Position numbers and translations under genes: made by a program. From assembly GCA_039090855.1 (NCBI GenBank), contig CM076997.1:169662709-169726708 (forward strand): a stretch of 64,000 nt of DNA, in the 5' to 3' direction. Shown here piece by piece: positions 11,901 to 20,407 of the stretch; the first letter of the stretch is position 1; each line of letters starts with the position of its first letter. Origin of the DNA: Macrothele yani. Taxonomy: Eukaryota; Arthropoda; Arachnida; Araneae; Macrothelidae. The notes under the pieces are model-generated. The model searched no databases. It was not told the origin of the DNA and worked only from the letters and a program-made list of their open reading frames with translations.

Positions 11901-12330
11901 TGGGACAGTACCAATACCGGTTTTTACTGTTAAAATCTCCCGCTATGACCGTGGGAATATCTTCTTCAAAAAGATTATCTAGAGCTTCACTGATAATAAT
12001 GTGATTGGGATGATTGTAAAACGCCGTAAGTTTAATCGGGTTATTTTTTGTTTTACTAATAACCGAATGCGCTTCCATGCCGTCCTCGGGGCTGCATGTC
12101 GCTTCACTTTGCTCTAGATTGTCTTTAACTGCAGTCAAAATTCCGCCACTTTTGGTGGTTTTGTCTTTTCTGTACACCTTGCAGTTGGGAAATTTGAATT
12201 TAACTCTGTCTGTTAGCCGGGATTCATTAACTAACGCAATGCCAATTTTTTTTATATTTTAGGTAGGCTATAAATTTTCCTATGCTGCCTTTTGATGCCT
12301 TGCACATTCCAAATTAGAATGTTAAGACCA
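8964..12330 (-). pseudogene. LINE ORF2: endonuclease plus reverse transcriptase, Jockey type
   Basis: The protein would nick target DNA and reverse-transcribe its own RNA. Blocks seen from N- to C-terminus: endonuclease start NILIWNVQGI near 12310; SGGILTAVKDN near 12140; AGDFNSKNRYW near 11935; linker with SLKNKN near 10915; RT block NKKAPGKDGI near 10350; KNSALLENHRPISLLP near 10180; QGGFRDKHST near 10060; first catalytic D in FLDVAKAFDK near 9960; YADD box in VLYADDTALAY near 9690; CPIWGN near 9285; C-terminal HPNPLVREALNY motif near 9090. The ORF is split into at least eight pieces by frameshifts, stops and the insertion at 10966-11295. It is not functional. Confidence 0.88.
10966..11295. 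mobile_element. Short TIR element inserted in the LINE (CCCAG family)
   Basis: The ends read CCCAGGAAGCA (left) and, reversed, CCCAGTAGCAC (right). Subterminal copies of TTGGCCAACGGTTGGCC-like palindromes lie at both ends and inside. LINE coding sequence resumes on both sides (EEAHIDYSE upstream, TLRNLTSSLKNKN downstream), so the boundaries are supported by the interrupted gene. It is non-autonomous. The terminus resembles that of the larger element at 44295-45870. A target duplication was not resolved. Confidence 0.7.
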
Positions 12331-12399
12331 ATTGTTTCAGTGAATAAAATTTCTTCCTCTGAAACATGAGAAATGCCCTCAACAGAGCCTTTTGTTTTT

Positions 12400-13450
12400 G
12401 CCTCATTTTTTTAACACCTTTTTTTTTTTGTCATGTTCTTTTAAGTTGCAGTCACTAATGCTGTCTTGGGCATCATTACTAGCATGACTTTTAATTGTTT
12501 CCAAGTTCTTAGCAATTTTAGTGGCTAATTCTGCTCTTTCATTACTGGGCCATTCACCTTCAAAAAGATTTTTTTTAACAAAGTCACCCTTAACTTCTCA
12601 CTCAAGGTGTTTTCCTTGATTTTAGTAATTAAGAGGTCCATTTTACTTGAGATGTTTTCTTTATTAGAACTATTACCGCAGGGCTTGCTGCTTAGTTCAC
12701 TGGGTATTTTTTTATTCAGGGGTGTGAAGAATACCCCTATCTCACTTTCTTGATTGCCACCGCATTCTGAATTTTTCTTCACAGGTGTGAAGAATACTCC
12801 CATCTCACTTTGATGTTCTTCACTACTTTCTATTTTTATTAGCTTGTTGTCTTTCTATTTCTGTGTGGATATTTTCCACATAAGCTTTTAAAGGAGGCAG
12901 TTATAATTGTGCGTTATTAATTGTAATGCTATTGGTATGCTGCAAAAGAGCTCCTTCATTCAGACAATTTTTCTGCCTCTTTAATTTCTTTGCTAAGCCT
13001 TCCAGGGAAATATTTAGGTTTTATCACAGTTGGAATGTTTAAGTTTCTTTCCAATTTTTTTTTTTGCTTTTGTTTAGTATCATCACCTAAATATTTATCA
13101 ATATCAGCATTCAATTTTTCAACTACAATTGTGTTTTGGAAATTTATGCGATGTTTCTCAATTCTTTGTTTTAGCACAGAATTCTGTAAAATTGCTTTTA
13201 CTAGCTATTTGTTTTTTCCCTCTGTGTAATAAATTAACATTACGGAGGTATTTATTTGCATCACTTTTCATTAATTCTATGTCATTAATTGCTTCTTTAA
13301 TTTTTGAGCTTAATTTCTGCTCATGCAATGTTTGAGGTTGATCCTTATTGTGCACTGCAATTTTTGTTTGCACATTTTTTATTTTAACACTTTCCTCAAT
13401 CAATTTTTTTTTCACTTTTCTCAAAATTTTTGAAACTGTCTAGAGTTTCA
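12400..13450 (-). pseudogene. Presumptive LINE ORF1 region, lysine-rich
   Basis: Overlapping minus-strand segments (13424-13158, 13177-12956, 12803-12525) are rich in K, E and N and look like one coiled, basic protein broken by frameshifts. It lies just upstream of the LINE endonuclease in the same orientation, where ORF1 belongs. No zinc knuckle or RRM signature was recognised, so the call rests on position and composition. Confidence 0.4.
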
Positions 13451-13553
13451 CTTTTTTCTTTTTCTTTGTAAAGTCTCTCTTTACTTGTGTGAATGTGTTC
13501 GTGTCTGTGGAAACATAGTTTCCTTCAACTGCGAAGCAAATATTGTAACGTAT

Positions 13554-13880
13554 ACTCTAGATTCAGTTTCTTTTTAATTTTACTATCTCTTGTTATTTTA
13601 TTTTCCTATGCAAATTATCTTCTCACTTAACGAGATATTGTTTCTCCCGCTGAATTATATGTGGCAACGAGTGTAAGTCATGACGTGGTGGTATGCAGTA
13701 TATATAGGCGCGCTCAACTATACCAAGCAGCTTCGTTTTATATGTGATAGGTTCTTCCTAATTATTGTTATGCGATTCTACGATAGTACGAAAGTTCGGT
13801 CTAACAGCAGTTGTGTTATTTTGGAGTGTGTATTTGAGTAATACCAGGAGCTCCCCAATAAAAGGTTAAAAGTGAGTACG
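13554..13880 (+). promoter_or_regulatory. LTR-like promoter segment (TATA box, polyA signal, splice donor)
   Basis: A TGTAACGTA start at 13554 is followed by a TATATATA box at 13699-13706 with a GC-rich downstream patch, an AATAAA signal near 13857 and a GTGAGT donor-like site near 13873. This resembles the U3-R layout of an LTR. The start matches the TGTAACG terminus of the miniature LTR elements, and the neighbouring miniature element at 14211 ends CGTTATA. A hybrid 5' LTR spanning 13554-14234 is possible but not proven. Confidence 0.35.
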
Positions 13881-14210
13881 TTTTCTTTGTTCATTTTATT
13901 GTCAGACCTCTGTCTGGCCGTTAAGTCTATTTCATTGAGTGTTTGCGTTAAGTTCAGGGGATATTGTGTTTACCGCTCTAATAAGGAGCCTTCAAGGTAC
14001 TAATGTACTAAAACCGAAGTTATATTACTGATATTCAAGATAAGGAACGCTGAGTAAGAATAATTCCATATTCTTGGTATTTATTGCACGTGAGTGTCTT
14101 ACCTAAACAAACTCTAGCACTTTGATGATTAAGCACACTTTAGCTACGTCAAGTAACCTTTCAATAACCCTAACGTAGCTTAACGTAAGCTTTGCTGCAC
14201 GACACGTCCA

Positions 14211-14661
14211 GCCGGAGAAATTTACTTCGTTATAATGGCGCCCGAACTATCCGGATGACCCGACCGTTCAAAATCTCGCAATGGTGTGATGTTCTTTCCA
14301 CACCGCGAGATAGGAAAAATAAGAGAATCCCTTCTCCAGCGCTTCGAAAAATAAATGTGTGTGACGTTGCATTCCACACACCAGATTGACTAGGAGTTCT
14401 CAAGTGCACGTTCTACAGTGGATGGCTGCCTGCAACGATTCGATTCATGCTCACGGCTGACCCGTGGGCCATTCCCCCGGCCCTCCTTTGGGGGGAGATG
14501 TGACGTACCTGCCAGCAGGACGCACACGACATAAAGGCAGATAGGAATCAGAATGAACGTCTGCGTAGCTCAGTTGGTAGAGCAACTTGTTCCGGAATAA
14601 GCGGACTCGAGTTCGAATCCCGGCGTAGACTAAAAATGACGGAGAAATTTACTTCGTTATA
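14211..14661 (+). mobile_element. Miniature LTR element (TRIM-like) carrying a tRNA-like module
   Basis: The last 24 bp of a 5' LTR (14211-14234, ending CGTTATA) precede one spacer base and a primer-binding site TGGCGCCCGAAC at 14236-14247, which matches the start of the tRNA-Lys primer site used by lentiviruses. A 264-bp non-coding internal region ends in a purine tract (GGGGGGAGA, 14490-14498). A 163-bp 3' LTR follows (14499-14661), starting TGTGACGTACC and ending CGTTATA. The LTR holds a 72-nt tRNA-like sequence. The 34-kb array LTRs are the same but carry 17 extra bases at their start. There is no coding capacity. The 5' LTR is truncated or replaced. Confidence 0.75.
14559..14630 (+). tRNA. 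tRNA-like module inside the miniature LTR
   Basis: This 72-nt sequence folds as a full cloverleaf: acceptor GTCTGCG with CGTAGAC (one G-U pair), D arm GCTCAGTTGGTAGAGC, anticodon arm CTTGT-TCCGGA-ATAAG, and T arm with loop TTCGAAT. The anticodon arm is a near-perfect palindrome, leaving a 6-nt (or 8-nt) loop instead of 7, so decoding function is doubtful. A-box (TAGCTCAGTTGG) and B-box (AGTTCGAATCC) motifs are present. It is probably a captured tRNA serving as an internal promoter of the element. Confidence 0.6.
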
Positions 14662-15262
14662 GTATGGCAAATTCCTTTTTGAAAAAAATACCTGGCTCCA
14701 AAAAGGGCCTTTTTAATTTTTCAGCAGACCGACGCAGATTCACACTATTTTCACAAAAATTCTCACAGGAATAGCCTGATGCCGTAGCACTTTCAGGTCC
14801 ATAAAAATAGTCAGATCCCGGAGGATTGTCTGATCTATTTTTACTTTTCAACACCAAATAGTCAGATCCCGGAGGATTGTCTGATCTATTTTTATTTTTC
14901 AACACCAAATAGTCAGGTCCCGGAGGATTGTCTGATCTATTTTTATTTTTCAACACTAAATAGTCAGGTCCCGGAGGATTGTCTGATCTATTTTTATTTT
15001 TCAACACCAAATAGTCAGGTCCCGGAGGACTGTGTGATCTATTTTTATTTTTCAACAGCAAATAGTCAGGTCCCAGAGGACTGTCTGATCTATTTTTATT
15101 TTTCAACACCAAATAGTCAGGTCCCGGAGGATTGTCTGATCTATTTTTATTTTTCAACACCAAATAGTCAGGTCCCGGAGGAATGTCTGATCTATTTTTA
15201 TTTTTCAACACCAAATAGTCAGGTCCCGGAGGATTATCTGATCTATTATCTTTTTTTCCCAA
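14657..15262 (-). CDS. Open frame of 17-residue repeats, function unknown
   Basis: A 201-codon minus-strand frame is made of eight full copies and one partial copy of a 17-residue unit beginning NRSDNPPGPDYL, followed by a unique C-terminal tail. There is no ATG: the frame opens at a TTG, and an upstream stop closes it. A different frame upstream is open and could join by splicing. Most variation between units keeps the frame, but only the repeat unit itself shows this. I do not recognise a family. It may be an exon of an unknown gene or simply an in-frame minisatellite. Confidence 0.3.
   Translation of the reverse strand: MGKKDNRSDNPPGPDYLVLKNKNRSDIPPGPDYLVLKNKNRSDNPPGPDYLVLKNKNRSDSPLGPDYLLLKNKNRSHSPPGPDYLVLKNKNRSDNPPGPDYLVLKNKNRSDNPPGPDYLVLKNKNRSDNPPGSDYLVLKSKNRSDNPPGSDYFYGPESATASGYSCENFCENSVNLRRSAEKLKRPFLEPGIFFKKEFAIL
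14800..15252. repeat. 51-bp tandem repeat, about nine units
   Basis: The unit contains AGTCAGGTCCCGGAGGATTG followed by a T-rich segment and CAACACCAAAT. Units differ by one to four bases. The period is exactly 51 bp, so all minus-strand frames are maintained through the array. Confidence 0.95.
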
Positions 15263-16764
15263 TAACCATCCCCAGAGGGAAATCCGTCAGTATTTTCACC
15301 TGACAATTGAGGATTGTTAATCCTCATACTTACCTTGTTTTTTCTGGTCTTTTTTTAACACTGTTCTTCAACTCAGGAGGTAAACACCTTAATCTCCTGG
15401 ATCTTCTAAGACCATCCTGTACCTCAGTTGTGCTACAGATTCCAGTTCTAGGGGGTAGAAACGGTTAGCTTTTTGTTCAGCATCAGACCCTATCCCTGCA
15501 TCCTCAGTATCGGCAATCCGTTTGCGCAACAAAATTTTTAACGATGTGCTAAAAGCAAAACGAAGAGAAGTGAATTCGGGAAAATTTTAATAGAGCTCTG
15601 AAAAAAGCTTAGCTACTAACAGATCCCCTAACTGGACTGATTACGATAGACTGGTAAACCAGAAACTACCTAAAATACGACGAACAAAACCTTCCGAAGC
15701 AGCAAAAAATTGCAGAAACAGAGAACTTACGGGAGACCACACCAGCGTGCGACCGTCTCGTTCGAAATCTTAGCAGCAACTGTGTAATGACAGGTTGTCG
15801 GAGGCTGTTGCTTCTGTATTTATATTTTTCTTAGGACGATGGCTCAGTATGCATGTTCATGAGAGGCCCGCAGCCGTGAACCTTTGGAGTTGATGCGATG
15901 ATGTTGGATTTGCGTGGTGTTCCAGTCTTGATTCTTCTACCTGCCGGTGAACGTCAGTGCAGCGATGGGGTGTCTATGCTGTGCCCCTGCTCATGATGCG
16001 GATCACTGCGTGTTATGGGTTAACCAGGTCGACAGCTTTAGCTGGACTATTGCCTGGAGTCCCAGGCTTGATTCTTCTATCTGCCGGTAAATGTCGGTGC
16101 AGCGGAGGGGTGTCTACGCCGAACTCCTGCTGAGGACCACCGGGTGTATTGATCTGCTTTCATCGACAGTTCTCGTCGGATGATTGCTTTATGTTCCAGT
16201 TTGGGTACGTGTTGTTGAAGGACGTTTACTCAAGGATTGGCATGTGAGAATTATGACCGTGTCGGTGTTTGTGAACGTTTCTTCTACTTGATCGACCATC
16301 TCATGGTAAATGTATTCTTGGCCTTTAAAGCAAAAATTGTGATAATTTGGAATTAATTATTTGAGATTTCACTAAACAGTTAAACTTGAAATTTTGTTGT
16401 TAAATTGTGTGCACTGCACTGTCGCTATTTACTTAACTTAAACATGCCAACTTATTTAAGACAGTTCTTCCTGCAGGGGGTTTTCAGCTAGCTGTGAACC
16501 GGGCAAAGAGATAATGCAGGTTTAACGCTCGCAACCATCAGTGTGCTTAATTGATTTCCAGAATTTATTTAATCGTTTCTCATAGCAAAATCTCTGAGTC
16601 TCAAGAGTGAACCACCCATGTCCGAAAACTTCAAGACCTTATTCCGTAAAAAACTGAGCAGAACATTTACATACTGGCGCTCTCACAAGTATCGCTTAGC
16701 AAAACGACCAACAAAAATCTGAGATTAACTCTCTTCAACTACTGGGTTGTGAAAACATAAATTT
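15263..16764. other. No confirmed gene; splice-like signals and a 136-bp repeat
   Basis: On the minus strand an acceptor-like TTTTGCTTTTAG near 15571, an open segment (about 15370-15565) and a donor-like AAGGTAAGTATG near 15327 could mark an exon. A second donor-like CCCGTAAGT lies near 15730. No family match supports it. A separate two-unit repeat is at 15919-16150. Confidence 0.3.
15919..16150. repeat. Two-unit direct repeat, 136-bp period
   Basis: A segment starting CTTGATTCTTCTA at about 15928 recurs at about 16064. About 90 bp of each unit align with scattered substitutions. Confidence 0.75.
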
Positions 16765-16836
16765 GTCCGTGACGACGATCGAAGTCGCGCCCTCTCACTC
16801 CGGAGTAAGTTGCTCTCCCATCTAAGCTACACGGAC
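16765..16836 (-). tRNA. Solitary tRNA-like sequence
   Basis: A 72-nt cloverleaf with a perfect 7-bp acceptor stem (GTCCGTG with CACGGAC), D arm GCTTAGATGGGAGAGC, anticodon arm CTTACTCCGGAGTGAG and T arm GCGAC-TTCGATC-GTCGT. It has the same palindromic anticodon arm as the LTR-borne modules but differs at many positions, with paired changes. No LTR, primer site or polypurine tract is evident next to it. The B box is degraded (ACTTCGATCGT). It may be a relic module or a relative of the donor tRNA. Confidence 0.5.
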
Positions 16837-17088
16837 TGAATGTATCGCTGCAGATTTGTCTTCTTGACACGCGCTTTACCTTTGTTGTATGTTACAGAGT
16901 TTAGTTTCACAGCACGAGTCGACAGCGGATTTCTTTTGCCCTAAACTACACTCACACGATAATTCTAACGATCATTATCAACAACAATTGTCAGTCCGCT
17001 GAGGGATGTTTGAGTTGATGGTAGCCTTTAAATATCCATACCCAAGAACTGGAAGGTCGCATTGATTAGAAACTTTTTATTTATGGCA
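16837..17088. other. No feature recognised
   Basis: Short AT-rich stretch with no supported gene. Confidence 0.4.
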
Positions 17089-17180
17089 TAATGGTAAATT
17101 ACTCCTGCAAATTGTACTGCTTCTTACAAGGGCTCTTCAATCTATACGGCTTCTTCTTCTTTGTGGCCCTCGCTGTCGAA
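17089..17180 (+). CDS. Possible first coding exon of a membrane protein
   Basis: An ATG at about 17092 opens MVNYSCKLYCFLQGLFNLYG followed by a strongly hydrophobic FFFFVALAVE stretch, ending at a donor-like GAAGGTAAATG near 17180. The layout (short polar start with cysteines, then FN and a membrane segment) recalls the N-terminus of tetraspanins, or could be a signal anchor. No downstream exon was found in the window, so this is speculative. Confidence 0.25.
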
Positions 17181-17264
17181 GGTAAATGCAGGCATCGTTT
17201 ACTTCTAGACTTGTCCGACCATCTTTCAAATCTTCAGTTTTTGTAAACGCATTGTACGTACATA

Positions 17265-17528
17265 CACTATCTACTAACAAGTAATTGGACAACCCTGCAA
17301 TCGACGATATCTGCGGTCCTGATACACGTCACGGCCGCCGCCGTTAAATATCGTGTGGGAAACAACAACGCAACCAGTCGCATGCAAGATGTCACGCAGT
17401 TTGGAGCTCTCTGATTTCGAGAGAGGTGTAATCGTCGGGTATCACAGAAATGGCCGACCCATACGTGACATATCCAGCTAGTTGAAGTACCCAAAATCGA
17501 CAGTGGCATACGTGATTGGCAAGTGGAA
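17265..17528 (+). mobile_element. Tc1 end fragment, same family as 50673-51891
   Basis: It starts with TIR CACTATCTACTAACAAGTAA after a TA and runs through the leader into the transposase N-terminus (MSRSLELSDFERGVIVGYHR, about 17390 on), with one stop after DISS. Homology ends after GKWK near 17528, where an 18-bp hairpin and a tandem array begin. It is the left fifth of a Tc1 element. Confidence 0.9.
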
Positions 17529-17530
17529 GA

Positions 17531-17579
17531 TGGAGCATATACGCTTCCAACCGTAGGTTGAGGAAGCGTATATGCTCCA
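17531..17579. repeat. Perfect 18-bp inverted repeat
   Basis: Arms 17531-17548 (TGGAGCATATACGCTTCC) and 17562-17579 are exact reverse complements around a 13-nt loop. It sits at the junction between the Tc1 fragment and the 145-bp repeat array. Confidence 0.95.
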
Positions 17580-17645
17580 GCTTTGTCCGTCTGTCTGTCT
17601 ATCCGTTTGTCTGTCTGCCCGTCCGCACGATTGCTCACGTGTAAA

Positions 17646-18215
17646 TGATTCGATTTCGATGAAATTTTAGTATGTGGCAGGGAACCACCCGGGAATAAAC
17701 CCTATTGAAAATGGGCGAAATGGGGTAAAAGGTCAGGACATAGGATCGTGATCCATTCCATTGCTCTTATGATTTATAACTTGCGTAAAAATGGTGCGAT
17801 TTCGATGTAACTTTAGTATGTGGTAGGGGACTATCTCAGGACGAATCCTGTTGAAACGCGCGAAATGGGGTCAAAGGTGAGAACATAGGAGCGTGATCCA
17901 TTCCATTGCCCTTATGCATCAAAACTTACGTAAAAATGGTTCGATTGTGACAAAACTTTATCATGTTGTTCCGGAAGTATTCTGAACCGGTTCTGCTGAA
18001 TATCCTCGAAATGGCGTCAAAGGTCAAAACACAGGAGCGAGATTTATTCCACAGCCATTATCCTCATAACTTGACTAAAAGTGCTTCTATTGCGACAAAA
18101 CTTTAGTATGTGGTTTCGGCGGTATACCGAACGAATTCAGTTTAATATAATCGAAATGGGGGTCAAAGATCAAAACACAGGAGCAATATTTATTCCACAC
18201 CATTATCCTCATAAC
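17646..18215 (+). repeat. 145-bp tandem repeat, four units
   Basis: Aligned anchors (TTTAGTATGTGG-type) fall at 17671, 17817, 17961 and 18107, giving a period of 144-146 bp. Each unit also carries a GAAATGGGGTCAAAGGTCA-like block followed by ACATAGGAGCG and CATTATCCTCATAACTTG-like text. Units differ by about 20 percent. A lone copy of the core block occurs near 19021-19050. Confidence 0.9.
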
Positions 18216-18304
18216 TTGAGTATTAATTTGAGTAATTTCTGGTATGTAGGAAAGCGTATCATAATCAATGCATTGCATGATTTTCCTAACTTGTTTTTAT
18301 TATT

Positions 18305-18511
18305 TGGGGGGTTTACCGACCACCATGAACAACTTGATGTACTATAAACCGGCCCCTGTCCCTCATTTAGTATCACTGGTTCCAGGAAAGGAAGAGAGCC
18401 AGTGCCGTAAGACAAACGCAACAGCCATGCCTCACCGGAATTCGAACTCCGACCCATCGCGGACTAATGGTCAGAAACCAGAGCTCACACCACCGCGCCA
18501 CCGGGGAGGCA
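18305..18511 (-). mobile_element. SINE family A
   Basis: Complete body and tRNA-like head in reverse orientation. The head ends CACCGGGGAGGC and the B-box region is mutated (GGAATTCGAACTCC). No clear target duplication. Confidence 0.85.
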
Positions 18512-18514
18512 ATG

Positions 18515-19575
18515 TAAACGTTGACGGACAAAAGTTTTTCCAGAGCAGAACTAACATCATCTTCGACTATCTCTCATTCATCACCAAACTCACTGAGCTA
18601 TTCAAGCACACTTGAAACTGGTGGTTCTGTACATTCATGCGCTTGTTGCAATATATTGTCGGTTTCGGTAACCTTTGACCTTATCTGTAAAAAAGCAGTG
18701 TTCACCCACTATCTATATCAATCGACTGTGTAAAAGTGTTGCTCGCTAAAGTTCTGTCATCATCGGCCTCTACAAAAGCAGTAGAGTCAAATTAGTTTTT
18801 AAAAAGTGAGGGTAGAAAAAGTTTCTTTTTTTTGTTCACCTTGCATTTTGTGAAATACAAAACTATTCGCCAGTGTCTTCTAATTTCCACCATTTCTGTA
18901 CATTTTCGAACATGCCGCCTTTAGCAATATCATTTACATTTTTAAAAATAGAATGCCTTTTTATTCAAACATTCATAAAAGACACAAAAGCTTTTGTTAT
19001 TGGATTGTCATAATACAGCGAAATGGAGTCAAAGGTCAGGACATAGGAGCTGTCGTGCACAAAAGCTTTTGTTATCGGATTATTTCAGCAAAACGTTTTA
19101 GAACATATTTAATTCTAAGGGTTTTCACCTGCATGCAACTAAAATATCAAATAGTATACACACAACTAAATAAAGAGAAAAAAAGCTATTAAAATAAAGA
19201 GCTTGTTCCAAGTTCGTGCACCAAAGCACTATCTAAAATAGTACAATTAGTTAGTATGTAACCTTTGCTATTTGCATATTCTCTAAACAGTCTCGAATGC
19301 ACGCGATGAAAACTATTCTAATGCAGTGCATAACACTTCGAGTTCTATAACTTAGTAAATAAAAATAACTAAAATATTTGACTGCAGATCTTTCGCTCTA
19401 CGATAAACTCATAAATAAATTAACCCTGCACCCAGCACTGCAGTGTTCACACATTTTACATTTCGAGTTGCTCGCTAAAATAGATGCATCAATAGTGTCT
19501 TTCGACCGTTGCCGCTATTGACTCACACGAATAAATTGCATCAATTATACTTCATCCTCGTGGGAAAAACTCTCC
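18515..19575. other. No gene; scattered repeat traces
   Basis: It contains a duplicated ACAAAAGCTTTTGTTAT motif (about 18976 and 19057) bracketing a stray piece of the 145-bp repeat. Nothing else was recognised. Confidence 0.4.
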
Positions 19576-19754
19576 GAATATATTGGGTTGCAATGTCTGC
19601 AAATGCAAGACAGTAGAAAAGTGCTAAATACAGTATATACAAGTACAAATCAGTAGTCGCCATCGTTTGTCGCGACCTGTTCCCATCGTCTAGGCAGCTG
19701 TTGGATAGTGTTTCTGTAGAATTGTGACGACTTGAAAGCAAAGAAGTAATTACG

Positions 19755-20407
19755 CGCTTTTTTTTATTGAAAATTTAACGACCACCGTGAGCAACTCAAT
19801 GGGCTGTAAGCACTCGCCTGTCCCTAATTTACGGCCACATGGTTCCAGGGAAGGGAGAGAGCCAGTTCTGTAAGACAAACACAACATCCATGCCCCACAG
19901 GGATTCGAACCCTGACCCTTCTCGGAAGAATGATCATAAGCCAGCGCTTAGACCTGCTAGAAATTATTATAAGAAATATGGCTGTCAGAGTTCTTCGAAC
20001 CAGACGCCTCAGCGAACATTTAACAGAATTGCAGCTGGCGCTGCTCGATACGTTTTTAGTTAATTACTCTAGCGAGCGTTGTCTGAGGAAAGAAGATCCC
20101 CTTCTGCTGCTCACGTCGGTTAGTAATCTAAGTGGTTGATCTTTGACTGAACAACAACAATGTCGGTGATATGTAGAGGGTGTGCGTGTTGGAATAGTGA
20201 GTTATTACCTTTTTGTGGAGATGTACAATAAATATTAGTGTGTTGTCTTTGAAGCATTTATGTGTGTGGAAACCCCTTTTTTTCGCTGTGTGATTACTAA
20301 GGATAGATATTCCTGCAGCTGGTAAGTGGCTTACTGCATTACTTAAAGGAATTATAGATTTTAATTGTTTAGAAATATCTAACAAGACCAATGCGCCACC
20401 GGGGCGG
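19755..20407 (-). mobile_element. SINE family A inserted in mariner, itself split by a solo LTR
   Basis: SINE body at 19755-19954 and head remainder at 20385-20407. It is flanked by TAATTACG at 19747-19754 and 20408-20415, which is mariner coding sequence duplicated on insertion. The SINE is interrupted at its A-box region by the LTR at 19955-20384. Confidence 0.9.
19955..20384. mobile_element. Solo LTR, 430 bp, with 5-bp TSD
   Basis: It begins TGCTAGA and ends TCTAACA (imperfect terminal inverted repeat with TG...CA ends), flanked by AGACC at 19950-19954 and 20385-20389. Exact excision restores the SINE head sequence CTTAGACCAATGCGCC, which proves the boundaries. An AATAAA signal lies near 20229. 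There is no internal domain, so recombination between two LTRs probably removed it. The five-base duplication fits Ty3, BEL or copia types. The orientation is uncertain. Confidence 0.92.

Larger units (their letters stand above)
8940..13520 (-). mobile_element. Jockey-like non-LTR retrotransposon (decayed)
   Basis: On the minus strand, a presumptive ORF1 region (about 13450-12400) is followed by an ORF2 with endonuclease and reverse transcriptase (about 12330-8964). Motif order and the C-terminal tail fit the Jockey group. The copy is broken by many frameshifts and by a 330-bp TIR element at 10966-11295. The motif encoding GVFFTP recurs at about 8943-8960, 12728-12745 and 12784-12802. No A tail or target duplication was identified. 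Confidence 0.8.
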
